Notes under the pieces: model-generated
Databases searched by the model: none
Told to the model about the DNA's origin: nothing
What the model saw: only the letters and a program-made list of their open reading frames with translations
Program-made: the position numbers and the translations under genes
Shown here: in pieces, positions 7,278-12,737 of the stretch
How the letters are laid out: each line of letters opens with the position of its first letter
How positions within the stretch are numbered: position 1 is the stretch's first letter
Assembly: GCA_004376785.1 (NCBI GenBank)
Contig: SOIY01000151.1
Span: forward strand, 1 to 12,737
Origin: Candidatus Stahliibacteriota bacterium
GTDB taxonomy: Bacteria > Hydrothermota > Tepidihabitantia > SM23-42
Direction of reading: 5' to 3'
Length of the DNA: 12,737 bases

Positions 7278-8567
7278 ATGCATATTTATATTGAAGATAT
7301 TGGTAAATACCAAGGCAAAGACGTAATCATAAAAGGTTGGCTGTTTAATAAACGCTCCAGCGGTAAAATTCGTTTTATACTGGTACGCGATGGTACTGGA
7401 ATTATTCAATCAGTCATTGCCAAAGGTGAAGTAAAAGATGAACTATTCAAAATCGTGGACAAGATAACTCAGGAATCATCAGTTATTCTAACTGGCACAG
7501 TAAGAAAAGACGACAGGGCGCCTGGCGGTTATGAAATCATTGCCAAGGATATTAAAGTCATTCAAATGGCAGAGGATTATCCGATCACACCCAAAGAACA
7601 TTCCATAGAATTTCTACTTCCGTTTAGGCATTTGTGGTTACGTTCCAAAAAACAGAACGCAATAATGCGCATAAGGCATGAGATAATAAAGGCATGTAGG
7701 GATTTTCTTGATAATCAGGGATTTATTAATGCTGATACACCAATTCTTACACCTGCTGCAGTCGAAGGCACTACGACCCTTTTTCAAGTAGATTACTATG
7801 ACCAAAATGCCTATTTGAGCCAAAGTGGACAACTATACAATGAGGCAACTGCAGCTGCACTTGGAAAAGTTTACTGTTTTGGGCCAACATTTAGAGCAGA
7901 AAAATCAAAGACACGACGTCATTTAACCGAGTTCTGGATGTTAGAACCAGAGGTTGCCTACATAGAACTTGATGGAATAATGGACCTAGCTGAAGATATG
8001 ACTGTATATTTTGTAGAACGAATTCTTGAGAAACGGAAAAAAGAATTGAAAATACTGGAAAGAGATATTAGCAAATTGGAAAAAATAAAAAAACCGTTTC
8101 CCAGGATCACTTATAAACAAGCAGTAGAAATTATTAGAAAAAAGGATAAACAATTAAAATATGGTGATGATTTTGGTGCACCACACGAGACCATACTCTC
8201 TGACAGTTTTGACAATCCAATCTTAGTCCATCACTACCCTGCAGGGATCAAGGCATTCTATATGAAACGTGACCCAAATGATGAATCTCTCTCCCTGAGC
8301 GTTGATATGATTGGCCCAGAAGGCTCTGGTGAACTCATTGGTGGTGGTCAACGTGAAGATGATTATAAAACACTTCTTAAAAGATTAAAAGAAAACAACC
8401 TTCCTGAAAAATCATATGAATGGTATCTTGACTTAAGAAAATTTGGCACGTGCCCGCATGGTGGTTTTGGTTTGGGCTTAGAAAGAACTATCGGTTGGAT
8501 TTGTGGAGTAAAACACGTCAGGGAAACAATCCCTTTCCCCAGAATGCTGGATCGCGTATATCCATAA
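7278..8567 (+). CDS. asnS: Asparaginyl-tRNA synthetase
   Basis: This cytoplasmic class IIb synthetase charges tRNA-Asn with asparagine using ATP. The 429 residues comprise an N-terminal OB-fold anticodon-binding domain (about 1-100; VIIKGWLFNKRSSGKIRFILVRDG) and a catalytic core. The core shows EGTTTLFQVDYY (163-174), LSQSGQLY (180-187), motif 2 with FRAEKS (205-210), HLTEFWMLEPEVA (215-227), and motif 3 GFGLGLER (396-403) followed by RETIPFPR. The HLTEFWMLEPE segment distinguishes AsnRS from the related archaeal-type AspRS, which has HLNEFTSID. The length is normal. The gene is transcribed from its own leaderless promoter and lies downstream of an unrelated receptor operon. Presence of asnS implies that direct Asn-tRNA synthesis exists here, although an amidotransferase route elsewhere is not excluded. 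Confidence 0.95.
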   Translation: MHIYIEDIGKYQGKDVIIKGWLFNKRSSGKIRFILVRDGTGIIQSVIAKGEVKDELFKIVDKITQESSVILTGTVRKDDRAPGGYEIIAKDIKVIQMAEDYPITPKEHSIEFLLPFRHLWLRSKKQNAIMRIRHEIIKACRDFLDNQGFINADTPILTPAAVEGTTTLFQVDYYDQNAYLSQSGQLYNEATAAALGKVYCFGPTFRAEKSKTRRHLTEFWMLEPEVAYIELDGIMDLAEDMTVYFVERILEKRKKELKILERDISKLEKIKKPFPRITYKQAVEIIRKKDKQLKYGDDFGAPHETILSDSFDNPILVHHYPAGIKAFYMKRDPNDESLSLSVDMIGPEGSGELIGGGQREDDYKTLLKRLKENNLPEKSYEWYLDLRKFGTCPHGGFGLGLERTIGWICGVKHVRETIPFPRMLDRVYP

Positions 8568-8576
8568 ATACAAGAT

Positions 8577-8604
8577 CCAAGAAACAAATTCCAAGAAACA
8601 TCTC
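8577..8604. repeat. Two 14-bp tandem units after asnS
   Basis: CCAAGAAACA recurs at 8577-8586 and 8591-8600 with a 14-bp period (full units 8577-8590 and 8591-8604; the last four bases differ). It lies 9 nt after the asnS stop. Confidence 0.55.
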
Positions 8605-8610
8605 AGCCCA

Positions 8611-8625
8611 GGGGCGTCTCGCCCC
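8611..8625. other. GC-rich triloop hairpin after asnS
   Basis: GGGGCG (8611-8616) pairs perfectly with CGCCCC (8620-8625) around the loop TCT. It stands out in AT-rich DNA. It could help end asnS transcription, but a clean T-tract does not follow directly (the next bases are ATGCCCTC), so I do not call it a standard terminator. The core AGGGGCGT recurs in the hairpin at the right edge of the window. Confidence 0.55.
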
Positions 8626-8628
8626 ATG

Positions 8629-8658
8629 CCCTCAATTGCCTTCAATTTCCTTATTCCT
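8629..8658. repeat. Three degenerate 10-bp tandem units
   Basis: CCCTCAATTG, CCTTCAATTT and CCTTATTCCT follow one another at 8629-8638, 8639-8648 and 8649-8658. The next stretch (8661-8694) also has loosely repeated ATCTGTG/ATCAGTG words. The 213-nt gap between asnS and the next gene therefore holds repeats, one hairpin and a promoter, but no gene that I can support. Confidence 0.45.
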
Positions 8659-8747
8659 TTTTATCTGTGTCATCTATATATTTATCAGTGCGATCAAAAA
8701 AATTAAGAATTATATTCAAAAATATTAAGTTTATTACATTTTACCCC

Positions 8748-8775
8748 TTGACAAATTGAAATTTTTCATTATAAT
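8748..8775 (+). promoter_or_regulatory. Promoter of the DUF2089/YvlB-like operon, leaderless geometry
   Basis: A perfect TTGACA (8748-8753), 16 bp, and a perfect TATAAT (8770-8775) are followed by only 5 nt (ATATC) before the ATG at 8781. No ribosome binding site is visible. Confidence 0.82.
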
Positions 8776-8780
8776 ATATC

Positions 8781-9140
8781 ATGCAATTAAAAATCTTTAA
8801 TTGTCCATCATGTGGAGAGAAAATGGTCATAAGTGAATTAAAATGCCCTAAATGTGATTTAAGGGTGAAAAAGGATTTTTTTTCATGTGATTTTTGTCAG
8901 TTGTCAGAAGACGACTATGAATTCTTAAAGATCTTCTTACGAACCCAGGGCAAAATAACTGACATCGAAAAGATACTTGGTCTTTCTTATCCAACAATAA
9001 AAGCAAAAATAGATAATTTACTAAAAAACCTAAAGCTCTCCCCTATTGAAGAAAAACAAAACCCGATTGAGGCGTTGTCCCAGGGAGAGTTATCAGTTGA
9101 TGAGGCAGTAGCTATATTAAAACAAAGGAGAAAAAAATGA
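8781..9140 (+). CDS. DUF2089 family zinc-ribbon/HTH protein, probable regulator
   Basis: The 119-residue product matches the DUF2089 layout. An N-terminal zinc ribbon has CxxC pairs C8/C11 and C22/C25. A helix-turn-helix-like region spans about 57-84, with GKITDIEKILGLSYPTIKAK and the family's hallmark SYPT. A C-terminal helical module follows (about 96-114; ALSQGELSVDEAVAILKQ), of the kind also found at the N-terminus of YvlB/LiaX proteins. A third CxxC pair, C36/C39 (SCDFC), lies between ribbon and HTH, giving six cysteines. I infer a cytoplasmic DNA-binding regulator, possibly autoregulating this operon, since it is first behind the promoter. The start ATG is fixed by the promoter; the stop overlaps the next gene as ATGA. 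The family is confident; regulator function is inferred. Confidence 0.85.
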   Translation: MQLKIFNCPSCGEKMVISELKCPKCDLRVKKDFFSCDFCQLSEDDYEFLKIFLRTQGKITDIEKILGLSYPTIKAKIDNLLKNLKLSPIEEKQNPIEALSQGELSVDEAVAILKQRRKK

Positions 9141-9307
9141 GATTTTATTTTCACAGAATAACTGGTGGTATTATATTACTCGCAATTGGACTGATTATTT
9201 GGCTCTCTAATCTTGGAATAATTCACGTTGCATGGCGTCGTGACTGGCCCGTGATATTGATTGTGATTGGAATCATAGAATTGGTGAAGCATATATTTAA
9301 AAGATAG
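9137..9307 (+). CDS. LiaF/LiaI-like mini membrane protein, 56 residues
   Basis: A small gene beginning at ATG 9137, with AAAGGAG at 9124-9130 placed 6 nt upstream and an ATGA overlap with the DUF2089 gene. The product has two hydrophobic helices: about residues 8-23 (ITGGIILLAIGLIIWL) and 36-50 (DWPVILIVIGIIELV). They are joined by SNLGIIHVAWRRDWP and followed by a short basic tail (KHIFKR). This is the LiaF/LiaI-type transmembrane hairpin domain, here free-standing. The family sits in the inner membrane and is linked to cell-envelope stress sensing in Firmicutes; that role here is inferred. Its closest relative in the window is the small protein at 10678, sharing SNxGII and RDWP and the spacing between them. 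The tight coupling and good ribosome binding site make it convincing despite the size. Confidence 0.83.
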   Translation: MRFYFHRITGGIILLAIGLIIWLSNLGIIHVAWRRDWPVILIVIGIIELVKHIFKR

Positions 9308-9405
9308 TTTAAAGGTTAAGGTTTAGAAGCTAAATTTTATTTATTTTTTAATTATATCCAGCATCCTAACCCAAACCCAATAACTATATGTGGAAAGGAG
9401 AATTT
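9308..9405. other. 98-nt intergenic gap with weak inverted G/C words
   Basis: The gap holds GGTTAAGGTTTAG (9314-9326) and, further on, CCTAACCCAAACCC (9365-9378), which is an imperfect inverted counterpart (9 of 13 positions) across an AT-rich centre. No promoter of the type seen elsewhere in the window is visible. The gap ends in the Shine-Dalgarno site AAAGGAG (9394-9400) for the gene at 9406. Confidence 0.35.
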
Positions 9406-9801
9406 ATGTCTGAAGAAAGAAAAAAAATATTAAACATGGTCGCTGAAGGAAAATTAACCCCTGAAGAAGCAGACCGATTATTAGGGGCATTAAAAGAATC
9501 CGAAGAAAAAGCAAAATTTTTCCATGTGCGGGTATATAACAAAAACAATGACAAAACAAAAGTAAAAATCGATATTCCAATTGGTGTATTGAAACTTGCA
9601 TCAAAGATAGGAACAGCATTCAAAGGAGTCGTTCCTGAAGGGTTTAAGGTCAATATGCATGGCAAGGAAATTTCTATGGATGAATTCACTCCAGAGATGA
9701 TTGATAAAATAGTGGAAGAGATCACTGAAGGCGGCAGATTTACGCTCGCCGAGGTTACAGATGACGAAAAAGGTGAATTCGTGGAGGTGTACATTGAATG
9801 A
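9406..9801 (+). CDS. YvlB/LiaX N-terminal-like (SHOCT-like) domain protein
   Basis: The 131-residue cytoplasmic protein has no signal peptide or membrane segment. I start it at ATG 9406, 5 nt after AAAGGAG (9394-9400), rather than at the in-frame ATG 9388, which would place that site inside the gene. Residues 1-32 (RKKILNMVAEGKLTPEEADRLL core) form the short helical module shared with the gene before and the gene after. A beta-rich segment follows (FFHVRVYNKNNDKTKVKIDI), then PIGVLKLASKIG, an EFTPEMIDKIVEEI helix, and a C-terminal strand ending in EVYIE. This layout recurs in proteins annotated only as SHOCT-like or YvlB N-terminal. It is probably an adaptor or scaffold of the envelope-stress module, but no activity is established. 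It overlaps the next gene by 8 nt. Confidence 0.78.
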   Translation: MSEERKKILNMVAEGKLTPEEADRLLGALKESEEKAKFFHVRVYNKNNDKTKVKIDIPIGVLKLASKIGTAFKGVVPEGFKVNMHGKEISMDEFTPEMIDKIVEEITEGGRFTLAEVTDDEKGEFVEVYIE

Positions 9802-10576
9802 AAGACTAAAGATCTTAAAATTACTTGAGGATGGTAAGATCAACTCAGACGAAGCAGCAAGACTCCTCGAGGCATTGTCACAATCTGAGACAAAACATAG
9901 AAAAGGACAACACAGAATGTGGGCTTCAATCGAAACTATTCCTGAAGTAATTGCCACAGCAATTTCCACATCTTTTAAACACTCGGTTTCAAAAGAATCT
10001 CTACAATTCCCCAGGAAGAAAAAAATAGAGTTCAAGGGAATCAGTGGTGATTTAACGATCACAGGCGACACAAAGGACACAATTGAAATTGAAAAAGACG
10101 GTTTTACAAAAATACAAGAAATCGATGATGCACTTGGGATAAAGGCGATCAGTGGTGATATAAAAATAAGAACGCCACGTACTACTGACTTTATAATAAA
10201 AGGAATCTCTGGTGATTTGGAAATTACTCATCTCGACGGCAAAATCGAAATTGCCTCAGTCTCTGGTAGTATTATAGGCAAGGAATTATCCGGCAGTTTT
10301 ATTGGTAATTTTGTCTCTGGTGATGTGGATCTTGATTATCAAAAAGTAGATAATATCAAAATTAAATCAAAAACCAGCGATATAACGCTTAGACTCGATA
10401 AAAAAGTAGAGGCGGGAATCGAGGCGGAGACTAAAGATGGCGAAATCACATGCGAATTTGAATTAAAAGAAGAAGAGAAAAAGGGAAATTGGCTTAAAGG
10501 AGTAATAAATAAACCAAAAGCAAAGATCGAAATCAAAAACGAACACGGAGACATATCAATAAAGACAAGGAGATAG
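9794..10576 (+). CDS. DUF4097 beta-repeat protein with YvlB-type N-terminal module
   Basis: The 260-residue protein starts at TTG 9794: GGAGG at 9783-9787 lies 6 nt upstream, and this start aligns the product with the upstream paralogous module. An in-frame ATG at 9761 would add 11 unrelated residues, and the ATG at 9798 is out of frame. Residues 2-30 are the helical module (ILKLLEDGKINSDEAARLLEAL). From about 77 to the end comes a DUF4097 beta-solenoid of short repeats: GISGDLTIT (82), AISGDIKIR (118), GISGDLEIT (137), VSGSI, LSGSF, VSGDVDL, TSDITL, DGEIT and HGDISI. There is no signal peptide or membrane helix, so it is probably cytoplasmic and may associate with the small membrane proteins. 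This is the YvlB arrangement; YvlB-like proteins respond to envelope stress in Firmicutes. The molecular function is unknown. Confidence 0.82.
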   Translation: MNERLKILKLLEDGKINSDEAARLLEALSQSETKHRKGQHRMWASIETIPEVIATAISTSFKHSVSKESLQFPRKKKIEFKGISGDLTITGDTKDTIEIEKDGFTKIQEIDDALGIKAISGDIKIRTPRTTDFIIKGISGDLEITHLDGKIEIASVSGSIIGKELSGSFIGNFVSGDVDLDYQKVDNIKIKSKTSDITLRLDKKVEAGIEAETKDGEITCEFELKEEEKKGNWLKGVINKPKAKIEIKNEHGDISIKTRR

Positions 10577-10598
10577 GGAGACAAGGAGACATGGAGAA
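10567..10598. repeat. Four 8-bp tandem units over the DUF4097 gene's stop
   Basis: AAGGAGAT, AGGGAGAC, AAGGAGAC and ATGGAGAA follow without gaps at 10567, 10575, 10583 and 10591. The first unit and the start of the second encode the last residues and the stop codon of the DUF4097 gene, so the repeat has crept into or grown from the coding end. Confidence 0.6.
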
Positions 10599-10623
10599 AG
10601 GTATCTCAATTTTCGTATAAAGG

Positions 10624-10655
10624 TTTAGGTATTTAGGTATTTTGGATTTTAGGTA
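10624..10655. repeat. TTTAGGTA 8-bp repeat tract
   Basis: TTTAGGTA occurs exactly at 10624-10631, 10632-10639 and 10648-10655. The unit in between (10640-10647, TTTTGGAT) is a decayed copy in the same 8-bp register, giving four consecutive units. The tract lies just upstream of the second mini membrane protein's ribosome binding site. The 101-nt gap here contains this tract and the preceding GGAGAC tract, and no promoter that I can support. Confidence 0.6.
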
Positions 10656-10677
10656 TTTGTTATTAAGTGGAGGTTTT

Positions 10678-10857
10678 ATGGGTTGTGGAACGCTTTTTGC
10701 AATTTTTTTAATTACTATTGGTGCCTGGATATGGGCTTCAAACTACGGTATTATAATATTTTCTTTTTACCGTGATTGGCCTATTCTTATTGTGTTAATT
10801 GGTATCTATATATTTATAAAGCTTAGACGCCGAAGAAAATGGCGCAGGAAAGAATAA
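10678..10857 (+). CDS. Second LiaF/LiaI-like mini membrane protein, 59 residues
   Basis: The start is ATG 10678, 4 nt after GGAGG (10669-10673); an in-frame TTG at 10642 falls inside the 8-bp repeat tract and is less likely. The product has a hydrophobic helix at about 4-20 (GTLFAIFLITIGAWIWA), a SNYGIIIFSFYRDWP turn, a second helix at about 35-48 (ILIVLIGIYIFIKL) and a strongly basic tail (RRRRKWRRKE). It is a paralogue of the 56-residue protein at 9137: SNxGII and RDWP fall in the same places. The basic tail suggests the C-terminus is cytoplasmic. It probably acts in the inner membrane with the YvlB-like proteins. Its 3' end overlaps the next gene by 19 nt. Confidence 0.82.
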   Translation: MGCGTLFAIFLITIGAWIWASNYGIIIFSFYRDWPILIVLIGIYIFIKLRRRRKWRRKE

Positions 10858-12662
10858 TAGGTAGGGTTTATATTAAAAATATCTTATTTCTGTTGTTAAC
10901 GGTTGCATTAATTATCTCAGGATGCACCCAGACCATTCATCTTCCAAAAAAAGTGTTTGATATTGAACATAAAGGATTTCACCGAGGATTATGGGTAAGG
11001 GCAGTATCTATTGCCAGCCCTGATTCAATTCCTCGAATCCTTCACATTGCACAAAAACTTGGTATTACTGATATATATGTACAGGTCGTAGTCGCAGGCT
11101 ATGCCTACTACAAATCAAACATTTTACCAAGAAGCCAGTATTTATCAAAGGTTTCAGGTTCAAATTATGATCCACTCGATTCTCTAATCCGTGCTGCTCA
11201 TAAAAGATCTATCCGTGTTCATGCATGGGTAAATGCCCTGCTTATCTGGTCTTTGAAAGAACCACCTGATTCTTCCAATCACATTCTCTATACACATCCA
11301 GAATGGTTTATAAAAGATGCCCGTACAAGAAGTATAGCTGATTATTCTCATAAAGAATGGACAGATGCAGGACTTGAAGGACTTTATCTTGATCCGGCAA
11401 ATCAAGAAGTACAAAGACACTTGAAAAAAGTATGCACAGAGATTGTAAATAAATACCCGGTTACTGGCATTCATCTTGACTTTATCCGTTATCCAGGAAC
11501 ATTGTGGGGACTTCCTGAAAACGATACCTCTGCAATCTTTGCAGGAATTGAAGGATACACAATCCGCTGGCTTAATTTAGTACGGTATCCACAACTATCA
11601 GTCATATCAAGATGGATGGTCTGGCATTACTGGAAATTGAATAGACAAAAGGAAAAAGCAATCTCTCAAATCTTAGAAAATGTGCACACCTCAATCAAGG
11701 AAAATACAATACATACGAAGTGCAAATTAACTACGGCAGTATTTCCAAATCCCAGTATGGCAAGATACAGATTTGCACAGAACTGGACGAATTGGGAAAA
11801 AATTCTGGATTATCCAGTAGTTATGTCTTATACCCAGGACATTGGCCTTTTTTCAGATTTTCTCAATTTCACACTTATACACAGGCCTGATGCTGTATTC
11901 GGAATAGGCTTTCTATGGCATGATATGGAAGCTGAGGCATATTGGGAAGTAAAAACTGTAAAACAAAACAAAGGAGCAGGAATTTGTTTCTTTGATTTTA
12001 CAAGCATTGATACAATGGTTGATTTTGAAAAACTCAAAAGAGATGATATCAATGAAGATAGTCTTCTCAGAGACACCTTAAGGTATGGCAAGGTTACTAA
12101 TGTATTTACTGATTTACCTGATCCAAATTTTGTTAAAAATGGCAATGATATTATTACCCAAGGTGAACATTCTGAATTCGCAGAATTTTTGCTTTCTCTA
12201 TCTCTAAATTTCAACCAAGATCTTGACAGATTAAACTTGAACCGCGATGATTTTATAAATAAAGTCCAGCAAGATGTTATTGCTTTTAAGTATTTAGATT
12301 CTGAAGTGTTTCCGCTTACAGACGAACTTATTGAACCGCCAAAACGGAAGGTGGATTACGAGTTCATACCTTGGGGCGATGAGGATTCAGTAATTGTAAG
12401 ACAAAAAGCAGATAAAATTAATAAACTCACCCAGCATATGATTGTCTACCCAGAAGCGCTGAATATTTTAGCACGTGCTACGTTCAAAACAGAAAAAGGT
12501 AAAAGAGAAAAACATATTGCAAGAACAGGGATATATGTATTCGAGGTAAAAGAAATATGTGAAGGAGGAAACCCGATTACAAAAAACAATGTAAAATCTG
12601 AACTTTTACCAATTTACCAAAGCTGGACAATTAAAGAAAAACTTCAAACGCTGTTAGATTGA
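10839..12662 (+). CDS. GHL10 (DUF187) glycosidase-like lipoprotein with SurA/parvulin-like C-terminal extension
   Basis: The 607-residue product begins at ATG 10839, inside the previous gene's end, with only a weak upstream GAAG. It carries a lipoprotein signal with lipobox IISG-C (Cys29). Residues about 47-395 match the GHL10/DUF187 TIM-barrel family (YngK-like): HRGLWVRAVSI, GITDIYVQVVVAGYAYYKS, DPLDSLIRAAHKRSIRVHAWVN, GIHLDFIRYPG (210-220, with Asp214 a candidate acidic active-site residue) and VVMSYTQD (327-334). The family is thought to act on cell-wall or exopolysaccharide glycans; the substrate is not known. From about 430 to 607 there is an extra region. Parts of it (KVDYEFIPWGDEDSVIVRQKA near 504-524 and TGIYVFEVKE near 563-572) recall SurA/PpiD-type parvulin proteins, without a clear intact isomerase core. 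The GHL10 call is firm; the extension is tentative. Confidence 0.82.
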   Translation: MAQERIIGRVYIKNILFLLLTVALIISGCTQTIHLPKKVFDIEHKGFHRGLWVRAVSIASPDSIPRILHIAQKLGITDIYVQVVVAGYAYYKSNILPRSQYLSKVSGSNYDPLDSLIRAAHKRSIRVHAWVNALLIWSLKEPPDSSNHILYTHPEWFIKDARTRSIADYSHKEWTDAGLEGLYLDPANQEVQRHLKKVCTEIVNKYPVTGIHLDFIRYPGTLWGLPENDTSAIFAGIEGYTIRWLNLVRYPQLSVISRWMVWHYWKLNRQKEKAISQILENVHTSIKENTIHTKCKLTTAVFPNPSMARYRFAQNWTNWEKILDYPVVMSYTQDIGLFSDFLNFTLIHRPDAVFGIGFLWHDMEAEAYWEVKTVKQNKGAGICFFDFTSIDTMVDFEKLKRDDINEDSLLRDTLRYGKVTNVFTDLPDPNFVKNGNDIITQGEHSEFAEFLLSLSLNFNQDLDRLNLNRDDFINKVQQDVIAFKYLDSEVFPLTDELIEPPKRKVDYEFIPWGDEDSVIVRQKADKINKLTQHMIVYPEALNILARATFKTEKGKREKHIARTGIYVFEVKEICEGGNPITKNNVKSELLPIYQSWTIKEKLQTLLD

Positions 12663-12695
12663 GACGCAGAGTTTGGACAAAATTATTAAACCCGA

Positions 12696-12737
12696 TGAAC
12701 CCCGCTCCTCTGCGAGGGGCGTGGGTGAATCCCGCTC
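12696..12737. repeat. 30-bp-period direct repeat with internal hairpin at the right edge
   Basis: TGAACCCCGCTC (12696-12707) recurs as TGAATCCCGCTC (12726-12737), 11 of 12 identical, with a period of exactly 30 bp. The window ends inside the second unit, so the copy number is unknown. Within the unit, GCTCCTC (12704-12710) pairs with GAGGGGC (12714-12720), including one G-T wobble, around the loop TGC. It is markedly GC-rich against an AT-rich background. It lies 33 nt after the GHL10 gene stop and may help end that operon, but it has no T-tract. Confidence 0.6.

Noticed and set aside
8611..8658. Rho-independent terminator for asnS
   Set aside because: The hairpin is good, but it is followed by ATGCCCTC rather than a T-tract, and the later pyrimidine run is mixed with C and A. 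I kept it as a hairpin only.
8450..8728. Plus-strand 92-codon frame running from asnS into the gap
   Set aside because: Its first part is asnS read in another frame, and the rest is made of intergenic repeats.
9384..10080. Long open frames on the minus strand opposite the YvlB-like and DUF4097 genes
   Set aside because: They mirror the plus-strand genes, are rich in Ser/Phe/Leu as antisense frames often are, match no family I recognise, and lack ribosome binding sites. The plus-strand frames have clear families and start signals.
12696..12737. Possible CRISPR repeats at the right edge
   Set aside because: The two copies are separated by their own hairpin with no room for a spacer of normal length, and only one period is visible. 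A tandem or REP-like repeat fits better.

Overview
The window is AT-rich, protein-dense bacterial DNA. The protein families point to a Gram-negative lineage of the FCB superphylum: a TonB-dependent receptor with a carboxypeptidase-like N-terminal domain, its DUF4249-type lipoprotein partner, and a beta-propeller protein with a type IX secretion (T9SS)-type C-terminal sorting domain. My best guess is an uncultured group such as WOR-3/Stahlbacteria or a relative. That placement is inference from family content and style, not from a marker gene. I see no tRNA, rRNA, CRISPR array, transposase or phage gene.

Left block (1-4145, minus strand), read right to left: a Dpm1-type polyprenol-phosphate mannosyltransferase, a WbbL-like family 2 glycosyltransferase, a PorZ-like propeller protein with the T9SS-type tail, and hypA, the nickel chaperone for [NiFe] hydrogenase maturation, which runs off the left edge. 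The first three overlap one another and look like one operon for surface glycosylation and secreted surface proteins.

Middle block (4246-8567, plus strand): a TonB-dependent receptor followed at once by a DUF4249-like lipoprotein, then asparaginyl-tRNA synthetase from its own promoter. The receptor and the Dpm1 gene are divergent, with back-to-back promoters in the 100 bp between them.

Right block (8781-12662, plus strand): a probable envelope-stress type operon. It encodes a DUF2089 zinc-ribbon/HTH regulator, a 56-residue LiaF-like membrane protein, a YvlB/LiaX-N-like protein, a DUF4097 beta-repeat protein, a second LiaF-like mini membrane protein, and a large GHL10 (DUF187) glycosidase-like lipoprotein with an unusual C-terminal extension resembling SurA/parvulin proteins. 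Three of the proteins carry the same short helical module, and the two mini membrane proteins are paralogues.

Two signals cut across the window. Four operon-leading genes have near-consensus promoters with exactly 16 bp between the -35 and -10 boxes, and the -10 box ends only 5-7 nt before the start codon, so their mRNAs should be leaderless. Most downstream genes use Shine-Dalgarno sites instead. Several intergenic gaps also contain short degenerate tandem repeats, each with its own period (8, 10, 14 or 30 bp), and two contain GC-rich triloop hairpins.
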